Assembly (NCBI GenBank): GCA_965649825.1
Contig: OZ287702.1
Coordinates: 1,054,001 to 1,118,000 of the forward strand
Direction: 5' to 3'
Length of the DNA stretch: 64,000 nucleotides
Source: Penicillus capitatus
Lineage: Eukaryota; Chlorophyta
Each line of letters opens with the position of its first letter. The first letter of the stretch is position 1. Under the pieces are notes generated by a model. The model was not told the origin of the DNA and made no database searches. It saw only the letters and a program-made list of their open reading frames with translations. Positions 46,290 through 57,724 of this stretch are shown here, piece after piece. A program made the translations under genes and the position numbers.

Positions 46290-46946
46290 TTAGATGGCCT
46301 GTGCACCCAATCCCCACAGCGACCCGTACGACATGTAGGCGAAGACCAGGCCAACCAAAGGAGTGACGATGGAGATGAGCATCAACGCCGTCAGGATGTT
46401 CCAATTGCTTCCTATGTATTCATCACCCGCCCTTGAAACGCAAAGGACAGGTGAAAGGTGATTCGATGGACATTGGAGTGCACCAGTTGTCAGAGTAGAA
46501 ACCGGAGTCGACCGTTTTCTGAGCGAGTTGTTCAGTGATGACGGAACCGCGACGGTAACGGGCTGACAACAGACAGAACCGTGTCGGCAAAGCGCCTCGA
46601 TGGTGATGAACACTTTACTGAGTCGATCGCCAATCGTCTCTTTGCGAACCGGAGAGGAATCGATTTCGGTGTCTGTTGGTACACTCAGTTCGTCGCTCTC
46701 TTCCGCCGTCGCTCTCAAGACACGCAGCCTAGGACGCACTGTCACAAACGGCTTTGTTTTAAGTACCACGCTGTGCGAATAAAGGTCGAACCGGGGAGAC
46801 GAGGTGTCGATGCAAAGCATGACGATCGAAGGCGAAACGAAAAGTCCATTGACGGCCGCAATGGCGTCGTATGAACAGAGAGTGCACAAGAGTTCATCAG
46901 AGCTGCAGTTGCTCGACGCGGACGCGATAATCAACGTGACATGCAT
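46290..46946 (-). CDS. Probable plastid membrane protein, splice pattern uncertain
   Basis: The minus strand encodes an N-terminal Ser/Arg-rich leader with a transit-cleavage-like VRPRLRVLRATAEE, then an acidic stretch (DELSVPTDTEIDSS). A likely 56-nt intron (GTAAAG donor) joins to YRRGSVITEQLAQKT and SGFYSDNWCTPMSIESPFTC in another frame, which looks more protein-like than the read-through. A second, unresolved junction leads to one clear membrane helix (ILTALMLISIVTPLVGLVFAYM) and the end SYGSLWGLGAQAI. I read it as a small thylakoid or envelope protein that I cannot name. It converges on UCH37 (83 bp between stops). Confidence 0.5.
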   Translation of the reverse strand: MHVTLIIASASSNCSSDELLCTLCSYDAIAAVNGLFVSPSIVMLCIDTSSPRFDLYSHSVVLKTKPFVTVRPRLRVLRATAEESDELSVPTDTEIDSSPVRKETIGDRLSKVFITIEALCRHGSVCCQPVTVAVPSSLNNSLRKRSTPVSTLTTGALQCPSNHLSPVLCVSRAGDEYIGSNWNILTALMLISIVTPLVGLVFAYMSYGSLWGLGAQAI

Positions 46947-46989
46947 CGTTCATTGGACATTTCTGACGTGGCAGCACGGTAGACCGACA

Positions 46990-47440
46990 AAGTGATGGAA
47001 AGACGTCGCCGCCACAACGCCGATCGCACTTCATAGACGGGATCAGTGCCCAGAAGAAAAGACGTGTTAGGGGACACGACATCCGGCCGGTTACGAAAAC
47101 CATTCCGATCGGACTGCGCGTTGCGAAGATCGTCGAATACACGAGAGGCCGCTAAGGATCCCGACGATCGCCGGTTCATCCACTGACCCACCCTATCTTC
47201 GTCGAATGTCGATTCGATTTCGGCATCGAACACTTAGCCCTCGCCGCGCCGTAACACGAAAGATATCTCCCGTTTCGCATATGTGGACATTGTTCGCATA
47301 CAGCATTTGGACCAACTGCCTTCAGAGGAAGTGGATTGGGCATAGCTCTTTGCGAAGAGTCGCGAAACGTCGAGCACATGGAAAGGAATGCATCAACGTC
47401 TTGTCGCCGTCACGACATGCGTCTCCTACAAAGACGTCTT
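46990..47440 (-). CDS. Possible unrecognised gene
   Basis: Minus-strand frames read DVDAFLSMCSTFRDSSQRAM around 47390-47350 and, in another frame, FDAEIESTFDEDRVGQWMN and VFDDLRNAQSDRNGFRNRP around 47230-47090. These look like exons of one protein, but I could not find a start codon or unambiguous splice sites. It may equally be the 5' part of the plastid-protein locus downstream. Confidence 0.3.
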
Positions 47441-47647
47441 GATGTGTCGCCTGTCGGGGATGGGAGTGTCTGACGTTAAATTTGTCTTCGCATACCGTCG
47501 ACAATGACGATCGCTGTTTGTGCCGAAGAGAACATTCATGCTTTCACCAGAGAAACAGATTCATGCAGTTCAGCGACGACATCCGCGGAGAGATCATGAC
47601 GTATAGGGATAGGTGGCATTGATTCTCTTTTATAGCAAGGTGTTCCG

Positions 47648-48719
47648 TCAGACATGCCAATCGATGACCTCGAGATCGTGCGATTCGAGATAGGCATTGC
47701 ATTTTGAGAAATGCTGACATCCGAAGAAACCACGATAGGCTGATAGCCCAGACGGATGGGCGCATTTTAGTATAAGATGACGATCGCCATCCAAGTCCTT
47801 CCCTAGCACACATCACATCCCAATGGATACTCTCCAACACTGACACTTTTGCATCTCACCCATCTTCTGTGCATGTGCTCCCCACAGAAAGAAGACCAAA
47901 TGTTCTCGTCTCTCGTTTAAGATAGCGAGCACTTTACGGGTGAATCTCTCCCAACCCTTCTTTCGATGTGAATACGCTTGGGAACCGCGCACCGTTAGAA
48001 CTGTATTCAGGAGTAGGACACCCTGTCCACAGTCACAACTCAGCTGCATGACGGAGGGGATAGAGGAGAGACTTGTGTTGCCCAGTTGGTTAGATCTCCA
48101 TGGGATCCAGGATCGTACCCAAGATCCGATTTAATCTCTTTATAGACATTTCGTAAGCTGCTCGGTAGACGGGCGCTTTGTGGGACAGAAAAGCTCAGGC
48201 CAGTTGCCTGGTTTACTCCATGATAGGGATCCTGTCCCAGCAATACCACGCGCACCCTGTGAGCACTGCCCTGTCTACAGGCATGGCAATAACAGGGAGA
48301 GTACTTTTTGAAAGGGGTCATTTCGAAGGCGTTGAAGATGTGACCGACGGGTGGATAGACGACCGTTTTCGGATCATCCCATTCCATTTCCAAGAATGTC
48401 TGCAGCTTTGTGAAGTAATCACAGCGAAACTCCTCGCTCAGCATTTCGAGCCATCCCGATTCTGTCAAGAGCTTTGAGAGTTCTGGATGTTCTCCTGCTG
48501 TCACAGCCTTGACGACGACCTGCCATGCGAGATCTTCCTTCAGGATGCCAATATGTGCGCGACAGTGACCTCTTGTGCGGGAGAGGCGAAGGCGGATGAC
48601 TCTGTTGGTGTCGAAGGATCCGTGGGCGAAGTGCCAGTGGATGCATTGGAAACGCGTTTCTTCACCTTCGGCTTCTTTGCGTTGCGAGCGGTGCCGCCGG
48701 AGCGAAGACGTTTTGGCAT
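47648..48719 (-). CDS. UNG: Uracil-DNA glycosylase (family 1)
   Basis: Five exons (48719-48570, 48519-48305, 48256-48073, 48022-47860, 47802-47648) give 288 aa. The N-terminus is an NLS-like [31 protein letters not shown] is the catalytic water-activating loop with Asp; GLSFSV binds uracil; [12 protein letters not shown] is the Pro-rich DNA-compression loop; [15 protein letters not shown] follows. [18 protein letters not shown] is the His/Leu intercalation loop, with Gly where most relatives have Pro (HPSPLS). It excises uracil from DNA to start base-excision repair. An in-frame ATG at 48779 would add MPVMQTLRIASLLAPTCCAK, which looks like a mitochondrial presequence, suggesting two isoforms. 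Confidence 0.95.
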
Positions 48720-49278
48720 TTTGGCGCAACACGTTGGCGCCAGAAGCGATGCGATCCGCAGCGTTTGCATTACTGGCATCTAGACGTCTGCTATGCGTCC
48801 ATTCTACAACGGACACTTCGTTCGTAAAGCATAACACACCACACGGCACTCCCGCTACTCTGAGACAGCAGATCGCGAACAGCACGCGTTTGTGGTCGGT
48901 GTCGGTCGTTTGCTATACGTTGTCGATCGGCCGACACATGTGCCACCAAAATGGCAACGGCCACTGTCGGCTGAAAGAGAAGATCAATGCGCGAGAAGAA
49001 AAAGGGATCTGCATTGATGATGGTTGTCTTTGCTGTCCAGCTCATCTTTCGAGGTGGACGATACAGAAGCAGCCATTCAGATATCAAAACAGGGTGGGCA
49101 TTTCAAAACAGTACTGTCACAAATCGTGCACAACGCACACCCATAACCCCACGTCCATTGAACACTCCTGCCTTAAACGTGCCGCAAATTCTGGCCCAGC
49201 GGAAAGTGGACGTTTAGGAACAATACGTTGAGTTGCAACTGGCTATCATGACATGGGATTGAATACGCGTAAGAGAAT

Positions 49279-52200
49279 CTATGGATTAGTAGGCACACTG
49301 TGCACAGAAGCGTCGCTGGCATTGGTGTTACGTACATAGTCAAGAATAGCTTTAATGATAAACTGAATGACATAGTTGACGACATAGACCTTTACAATGT
49401 GCCACGTGCCTCGATCAGCATCGTAAGGCACGTTCTCTGAATCGAGCACGGCCTTTAAGTACTTTGTTGAAAAGACGACAATAAAATGCAGGAAAACGAA
49501 AAACAGCGCAAGATTGCCAACGATGATCCCAAGGGTTACCACAATGCGAATGGCATCAGACACGACATCATCGCCAAAGAACATACTCGAAACGAAAGTG
49601 AGCAGCGAAACCAGCACCGAGAGATTTTCCAGTGCGTTCAAATCGTCAAACTCCTCACGATAAGGCCGGCAGAGCATCTGAAAGTAGAGGGCAGCTGATA
49701 GGACAAAAACAGCAAGGATGTGTTGGAGATTGGTGCCTAGAGGATAGGACAGAACAACGACTACAGTTAAAATCGCCTTCTTCAAGAGAATCACCGACTC
49801 CCAGAAGACAAACCTCTTCTGGTAGGAGCGATACATAAACCCAGAAACCTCATAAATCCATCCCTGTTTGTAGTCTTCTTGCACATTCTTCATGACGAGG
49901 TAGGCGATCACTAGGGGGAATCCGAGAGTAAAGAGAAAGAGGAAAGGCCATCCCAGGACGAAGGCGAGGACAGCATGCGATTGTTGGTAGCAGTGGATGC
50001 TGGTGTCTGTCGCCCAGTAATCTGCAGTGCTATCCACTCCAATGATGGCTGAGCTGTGCACTTTGATGCAGGTGACGATCTTGACGAGGGTCTTGGTCAA
50101 CGAGACGTAGCTGATGTAGAAGACGGCCAAAAAACTCAACACAATTTTCTTGACAAGTTCCGTTGTCTCCGTTTTGTTTTTTGCTTTGTCTGTCATCCAG
50201 TAACTGGCGAAAACCAGTACTGCAGCGAGTGGGACACTGAAATCGATCAGCACACTGGCGATGGATCGTTCCATCGCGGCATTGGTTGGCACCAAACAGT
50301 CCACTGAATGGTGAATTGCCTCCGAAGTGACACCACCTGCAAACTCTGTAAAACGCCAAGTGCTCAGTATCTCATCCACTGTGTTCTCTAAGTCACCTGC
50401 TGTCTTGAACAGAACGATGACTGGCTTCGTCCATTCCACGTTGATCGAGATAGCGACAGCCGTCACTTGGAAGAAGTTCAAGGTGATCTACAGAGACGAT
50501 CGATATTGGTCCTCGCAGGAGAGATCATAGATTCCTTACTTTGAAAAGCTCGATCGCTTTCCACTGCGCGAGTTCGATATCTTTCGCCGTTTGATCTGGA
50601 TCCGATCTGCTAACCGTCGATGGATGCGCGACGTCATTGGGTACCTCGCCAGTTAGATAACTTTCCATCATATGAGGCTGGGCGGGTGGCTGAGAGGATG
50701 GAGAAGTCGCCTGCTGGGCGTTAGAAATCACTGTCAAGGTGGAGACCAGACTGCCTCTCACGGTGATGCCCGTCAGTACCATCAGCACCAGAAAAGATAG
50801 GAACACAACGAGAACACTTGCAAACTTTGTGCTGCATTTCTCACAGAGGAAAGAGTGAAGCCGCCCGTAATGCGCTTGGCATGAGCCGCACAGCGGACCA
50901 TCGTATCCCTGCAAACAGAAAGACGTGACGAGATGTCATCCAACAGAAGATGGTTGGTGCCTCTTTGCACTGAGCATGAGTGTAGGCCTCGGCATCTTCC
51001 TCGGCGAAATGACAACTCTCCAGATCTCTCGTTGCTTCTTCTAGGCGAGACGCACGCTCGTTGAAGTCGCACATCTCAGAGGAAAGACATTTCTGCAGGT
51101 GTTTGGAGCAAGGCGTCGGGTGCCAGTATCCTTTGTCTGGAAGAATGATATGCGATGCGCAGTTCCCATTATCGGGACAGGGATGACACCCCGGTTCGTC
51201 TTCACTTCCCAGATTGTAAGTGTCAGATGTGCAGGGCTCACAGATCGTGCCATTGGCAGCAGCCACTTCCCCAATTGTGCACCCTCTGATGTGGACAAAC
51301 ATCGAAAAATGCGCAATCGATTGCTCGCTAAATACAATCGTGCATTCATAGACGCCCTCGATTCCAAATCCGACGACTCTGGAGAAGTTGCCGATGCCTG
51401 CCACCATGGCCACGTTGACAGATCCTGAGAAGAATCCCTTCGATGCTGACATCGATGCTTCAATGACTTCGGATTGCAGGCCCACGGCAGGTCCTTGGCC
51501 CAATCCATCCACAGCCTCTAATTGAACGATGGGCAGAGGTGATCCGCTCGCATGGTCCATCACATAGTATGCATCGCCACTGGCGATCTCGATCTCGGTT
51601 CCGTTAGCGAGAACGATGGTCTTCTTGACTTGGACTGCAAAGGTTCCTGCATTGGGGGCATATCTCCCAGCAATGTTGCCGGACCAAGTCTCGCAAACAT
51701 CGTCCAATGATTGCAAGAAGTCCAAGGCCATGAGGTCCTCTCCTGTGTAGAGTTGATTTCTGTCTTCCCTCTCGACAGATGCGCAACTCAATCGAATGGT
51801 TCGGATGTCTGAAGTCATCAGACCACCTCCGGCTACTGTCGCTTCATTGTGCTGGAAGATCGTCCCCGTGATCACGGCAAGGGAGCAGTTGTTGGTCGAG
51901 TTATTTGAGCAGTTGGTCTGAATAGGATCGTTCAGGAGAATCAGTCCACCTAGATGCAGGCAGATTGAACAGATAGATGTTGTCAGTGGCTGACAGATAA
52001 CCACACCTCCCCATCTGGCTGTGTTGTGTCGGAACACATTCTGATCGAGTTGGAGAGCGATGGGTCGAAGACCAAAGGAATACATCGAGACAGCACCACC
52101 TCTCAGTCCAGCTGAGTTGTTGACAAAAAAACAGTCGTTGCAAACAAGGGCGGATTGCCCCGGACTGTGAATGGCGCCGCCAAACGAACTGGCTGTGCAT

Positions 52201-55200
52201 TCTGAAAAATTGACATGCTCTGCTGTAATGGTCGATGTAAAAACATAGATCGCGCCTCCATCTTTTGCATGTGCGTTCGTCAGTGTCACATTGTAAAGGG
52301 CAACCATGGGAGGACCCAGTGCTGCTAAGAATCCCCCATTCTCACTAGCAGTGCCATTAACAAATGAAGAGTGGCTTATGTTTAGATTTGCGACAAACGT
52401 GCTGAAGCCACCTCCCGAGCTTGCTCTATTTCCATTCATCCTGCAATTTGTGAAATGTACCGTCGATCCAGCAACATGTGCAACACCACCAGAATATGAA
52501 GCTGCATTCTGATAGAACGATATGTTGGCAAATGTCCCAGTGACAGAGTGGCTGATGTGCATGGCACCTCCGTTCTCGGCACTGTTGTCTTGAAAGTCCG
52601 AATGTCGAATTTCAACCCGACTTCTTTGATCACAGTGTACGCCGCCACCACTGGTGGCCCTGTTTCCGGAAAGAAACATCCGGCTGCCGACTAAAGTCGC
52701 GGTTGCAGCGAGAATGGCGCCTCCTCTGCTATTGGCACGGTTTCTGAGAAAAGTGGAGTTGATGACGGTGGCAGCAGATGCAGCATCCAGAGCGATCGCG
52801 CCTCCTTCTTCAGCACGGCAGCCAGTTATCGTGACATTTCGAAGCCAAAAGGAGACATTTCCAATGCCATTGAGGCTGCCTCCATATTGGCTGAATCCAT
52901 CGGCGAAGAAAGAGTCTGTCAGACGCACGTGTCCATCTCTCGTGGCATAGATGGATCCACCAGCAAGAGCACGATTTCTGGAGAAATTGCACAAGTGAAA
53001 GCTGGCGTTTGCTTGTTCGATGTAGATTGCTCCTCCAGGTCCTTCAGCTTCATTGGAAAGGAATTCGCAACGGGCGATTCTGGCAAGGGCGCTGTGATGG
53101 ATCATTAAGGACCCGCCGCTGTACGCTTTGTTCCTGGAAAAGATGGAATCTGTGGCTTCCAATTGACTTTCACCCGCACACGCAATTCCTCCGTAGCCCA
53201 GTTGTGTGGTGCTGTCAGAGATGTTGCTGATCTGGATGCGCAGGGTGCTGTTTTGCATGTAAATGCTGGCCCCGCTGTCTTGTGAATTGCACCCGGTGAG
53301 AGAGGAATGGCGAATACTGACCACAGAGCTTCTACTGATTACCATGCATCCTCCAAGTACTGCAGAGCCGTTTGTGAAAGAAGAGTTCGAAATGACAATC
53401 TCGGAGAGCATAACGGAGAGATGACCACCATGGAGTGCTGTTCCCCCTGCAAAACGCGTCCGATTCAAGGAGAGGCTCCCTTCCTCCATGTAGATAGAAC
53501 CGCCGGATTCAGAGGCTTGGTTTCGCCACAGAAGGCTGTGACTGATGTATCCACGGCTTTGGGATCGTATGTACAGAGCACCGCCAAACCTGGCAGCATT
53601 TCCCTCAAGGACGGAGTCTGAGATTTCCAGTCTGCTGTTATTGAAACAAGAGACAACGCCGCCGTTCTCCGCCCCTGTGTTGTTAGCTGCCAAGATGTCC
53701 TTGATGACAGTCGTCGAAGCTTTGCTGTAGATGACGTTTCCCTCACTCGCTGCAGTGTTAGAGACGAATGTGACATTTTCGAAGCCGATTGAAGAGTGGC
53801 TTTGCAGATGGATAGCGCCTCCGTCTTGTCTGGCCTTACAGAACTGCACCGATGCGTGTCGGACTTGAGAGCGGCCGTCGTTCTCGAGTGCGATGCATCC
53901 ACCGAATTCCCCTGATCCCCTTACGAACACAGATCGACTGATGTTCGAGATGGACTCTGTCGTGGCAAGAAACCCTCCTCGGTTGGCCGAGCCGTTCTCG
54001 AATTGACAATGGCGAATCGTCATGTTGGAGCCTTCTGTGTAGACACTGCCTCCTTTGTCGACCGCAGAGTTGTTCAAGAAATCGAGACGCGTGGCGTAGA
54101 CATTGGACTCGGAGGCAAAGAAAGCACCGCCGTCTCTAGAGGCATGGTTCGAGAGGAGCACGCAGTGGTGGAGAAAGGCAGCGCTGTTCATCTCCAGAAA
54201 AAGGACACCCCCTCTGGTCGCGGTGTTCTCTTCAAACGAGGTGTCAGACAGAGAGACGTTGGATGCTTCGATGTAAAGGGCAGCTCCTGATGGACCTCTG
54301 TTCTTCCGGAAGATGCTGCTGGATACAGTGACTGAGCTCCTCGTAAGATAAAGACAGGGACTCGGTTGGTCGCCGTCTTCTTGGAAACTGACAGAGTTCT
54401 TCTGAAAGCTCGATCTTGACAAGGACAGCGATGCATCAGACAGGTGAAACACGGTCAGCACGTTCCGCGATACGACCAGTCCTTCGATGTTTGTATGAGA
54501 TCCAGGAGGAGCGTGGAAGAGGTGAGTGTTTCTGTCCCGGGGGTCTTCCAAGCGATTTCTGGAGACGGTACAGTTCTCCATTCGGTTCTCCTGAGACAGG
54601 AGTGCACCGCATGCTTGGCCTGAACAGGTATTGTTCTGATACCGAACTGAGATCATCTCCACCGCCGAACACGACGGAGCTTGCACTTTGAGCCCTGTCT
54701 CAGCCGCCAATTGATTGTCTCTCACGATGATGCTGATCCATCGGACTGTGCCCTCCATTCCTCCAGATCTGCACGGTGCCACCTCAACGATGGCCTCTCT
54801 GCTGTCCAAGCCAAAAGAACATCCTTCGAAGACCAGATTGGCAAAGGTCACATTTCTAGCCCTAAAGACCCTCGTCTAGTAGAGACGTCACACATAGGAC
54901 GGTTCTTACCGGATGAGGAAGAGACCTTCGTTTTCGCCAGGACAAGAGAGGTGCGCTTTTCTCCGAGATTGCTGAAGAATGATGTCTTCATCAAAGTCGA
55001 CCGCGCCGATATCTGTGTTGAATGTCAGAGACCAGGGGATGATCAGCCGCGTTGCGAGTCGAGTCGTGTGTGTTGTGTTAAGGGCGATCGTGTCCCCAGG
55101 GCGAGTGCAATTAATGATCATCTGCAGGTCATTTCGCAATCGAAACATAATCGAATCGTCCACACGCCACCCCCTCTGCCCCACGCGAATGCGCGCCAAG

Positions 55201-55712
55201 AGAGGACTCCCTCTCAATGCGCATTCGAACTCTGTGCAGAAGGCGTCGATGAACACCGGAATGATAGATGCGAGACGAAAGGGGAGACTGGGTACCTGAA
55301 GAGGCCTCATCGCCGTTTTCGGCATCTCCGACGTCTTGCAACAAAGCCCGTCGCGTTTCCGTCGTCTAGCAAGTGGCACTAGCCTGTTAATGTCTGAGGA
55401 GTGTATCACTGTCGCTGTTACCGTGACGGGACGACGGTTGAGCGAGAGGCTATACTCGGCGTCTGTTCCAAGGAAGAACGCCCGCGTCCGTTTTGCGTCT
55501 GGAATCGGGTAATAGGCTACTAAAGCGGGTAGTGATTTGCGGCATGGTTGGCCCTCCTGGCCGAAAAGGGTACCTGGCGTTTTCGACGAGGGTGACGGTC
55601 TCACTCTACGTTCTTCGCTTCCCGAGGCCCATGTCGCAGCAGTGCAGTGGGGTAATAGAAACAATACCACCGAAAACAATGACACCAGCCGACTATCGCA
55701 GTGCGGTCCCAT
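49279..55712 (-). CDS. Large beta-helix repeat surface protein with membrane C-terminus (intact paralogue)
   Basis: Four exons (55712-54910, 54861-50961, 50908-50540, 50487-49279) give 2,093 aa without breaks. Residues 1-24 are a signal peptide (LVSLFSVVLFLLPHCTA). From ~270 to ~1,350 the chain is a right-handed parallel beta-helix of 23-26-residue rungs with G-G-A/G-I/V-x turns (e.g. ENTATRGGVLFLEMNSAAFL), far more diverged from each other than in the 21.8-29.3 kb paralogue. A Cys-rich module follows (CEPCTSDTYNLGSEDEPGCH, GPLCGSCQAHYG), then about eight membrane helices (VLVVFLSFLVLMVLTGITV; LFVFLHFIVV-like segments). The last large intron (50909-50960) has a GC donor. A surface adhesin or receptor with a channel-like tail is plausible; the ligand is unknown. 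Confidence 0.85.
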
Positions 55713-57028
55713 TGAAAGGAAAGCAGTGGTCGACAGCTGAGAGAAGTCTCCTCCTCTGCCTGAATTTATGACATCGGTTAGCAGCGTGATCTGTAGGCAT
55801 TGAGGTGTCTTTCGCAAATGAAAGTTGATGTGCATCATCAGGGGAATTTTTGGATGGAATAGACGGGAAAACGTGAAGAAACGGCGGATTGCCGTCGTCG
55901 TTCAAAGCGGACTAACTCTGTCTGCTGACCTAAAACGACTTGCGCTCTTCTTTAGGGTTGGACTCCGCCGAACGGAGAAGACTGCATGTATATCGCAACG
56001 GATCAGTGGAATCGAAGAAGATTCGATTCTTAACGAGGCCGACTTGCACGCGCGGAGAAAATGCGTGGCAAACAAGCCCGCTATGATGAGGAGAGCGGAT
56101 AAACGGAAGATTTTGCGATACTCTTCGTCGCGGCGGGAACATTTGATTGTATTCGTGGCCGTGAAAGAAACAACATGCCAAGACATGGAGATTCAGAGAA
56201 GAGATGGGAACAGTTCTCACGTGATCAGATCCTCATCGGATAACATGTCCAGAGGAAGCGATGATGGGTTTGAATGATCGATAGAAGACGTCACGGATGA
56301 CAGTCGAGGAAGAATATGGACAATACGAATTTTAACCAATAGCCCTGCGCGCAGCTACACAGACAGTTCGTTGCTGTGGTTGGATATCGGAGATGGAAAA
56401 GATGTAAAGCTAGTGTGACATTCTGCAGTTTGAAAGAGGCTCCACTCGTCGCGTATCCTCCATTGTTGGCAGCCGACCTCGAGCCACCTCCACTCGTCAC
56501 AGATAGGACGGCATCGACGCAACAAATTACCAGATTGAACGTCATTTCAGCCATAACCGAACATCTGTTTGACTGGATGTGCGAAGACAGGAGGGCTTCC
56601 TTCTTCGACTGAACGGAGATGACGGTATCCTGTTGAACCGAGCATTTCTGCGGATCCTCCCAGGTGTTTTTCGAGACATTTTGCGAACGCACACCGCTGG
56701 CTCTCGTGTCTGTCGACAGCACTGGCTCCGAAGCCTAGCGCGTGCCAAACGCAACTCCATCGCCGAAAGAGAACTCTCCGTCTCTGTCCTCACAGGCCTC
56801 ACCTTCAGTTTCATTGATTAGCCAAACAAATTCTTTCGAATCTGCATTTATCTCGTCGGAAAACTGTCGTACTCATTTCTGAACCTTGTTTGTCTGCGTA
56901 TTCCGCCCGCAAAGAGTCTATCAACAAATTCGACGAGGTGAAGCCAAGACCCCTTTATCTTAAACCGAATTGGTTTCCATCCGCAGAACGACTTCACGAG
57001 CATCTGCGAGTCACCGTACCCTCAAAAA
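55713..57028. other. Gene-poor stretch, possible beta-helix remnant
   Basis: About 1.3 kb. A minus-strand frame (56722-56291) contains VTSGGGSRSAANNGGYATSG and ASFKLQNVTLALHLF, which resemble beta-helix rungs, but it has no signal peptide or continuation. It may be debris of a third copy. The rest shows nothing. Confidence 0.3.
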
Positions 57029-57596
57029 ATGGATAACGGTTCCCTCTCCGCCGCCAAACCGTTAAAACGACCAGTGGGAAAGGCAAGCAACTATGTTTTG
57101 ACAAAGACGGTAAGCATGCATATTAGACTCGTCCTCATTCGTTGTCACGGCAAACGTTTCTCCAGCACGAGCATCAGACGGTTGCCGAAGAATCCGCACG
57201 CATCGAAGACTGTCCGAAAAAGCCGGACGAAAGTGAAGCGTGGGTACAAGGCCGAACGGGAACACCGCATACGCCCGCCGTGGTCGATGCCGCGCTACAT
57301 AATGACCAACCTCGACGGGCAGAGGTGCTCGACAACCGTAAGAGATTACGAGCTCCGAATTGAGCGTTTTCGTTCAGGCTACCCGACGTGCAGGTGGCAA
57401 TTCGAGTCTGAGATTCGACGTCTGTCAAGTTTCGAAGGTGACTGATTCATCCAATACTGAACACTTTTGTCGCAACAGCGTATTAACAGATATGGGATCC
57501 TTTCAGCGTCGTCAACAAGTTTCCTTCGCACACCTCTCGTCTTTGCTGTCATGGAAAGGGTCTTTCGGTTCTCTTCCCCAAAGACCTAGACCGTAA
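57029..57596 (+). CDS. Small gene of unknown function, end uncertain
   Basis: MDNGSLSAAKPLKRPVGKAS starts at 57029. A likely intron (57110-57166, GTAAGC...CAG) joins to HEHQTVAEESARIEDCPKKP, DESEAWVQGRTGTPHT and AALHNDQPRRAEVLDN. Downstream the frame can end at 57445 or, by another splice, at 57596 (QVSKVTDSSNTEHFCR, FQRRQQVSFAHLSSLL). The product is hydrophilic and probably disordered. It might be a 5' exon set of the STAND gene that follows, but that gene has its own good start. Confidence 0.4.
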
Positions 57597-57724
57597 ACCA
57601 GTACCACGCACCAAGTCGCGTCTGTCAAAAGGCACGACTGCTAATAATCCTTTCTCGGTCAACTTGATTCGACCACATTCGCATCAAGCAGAGTGGATTC
57701 GCCCTCAGACTTCAGTTCTCACGC

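Noticed and set aside
55902-56220. Overlapping short ORFs on both strands at 55.8-56.3 kb
   Set aside because: No motif, no splice partners, and similar ORF density on both strands, as expected by chance in ~50% GC DNA.
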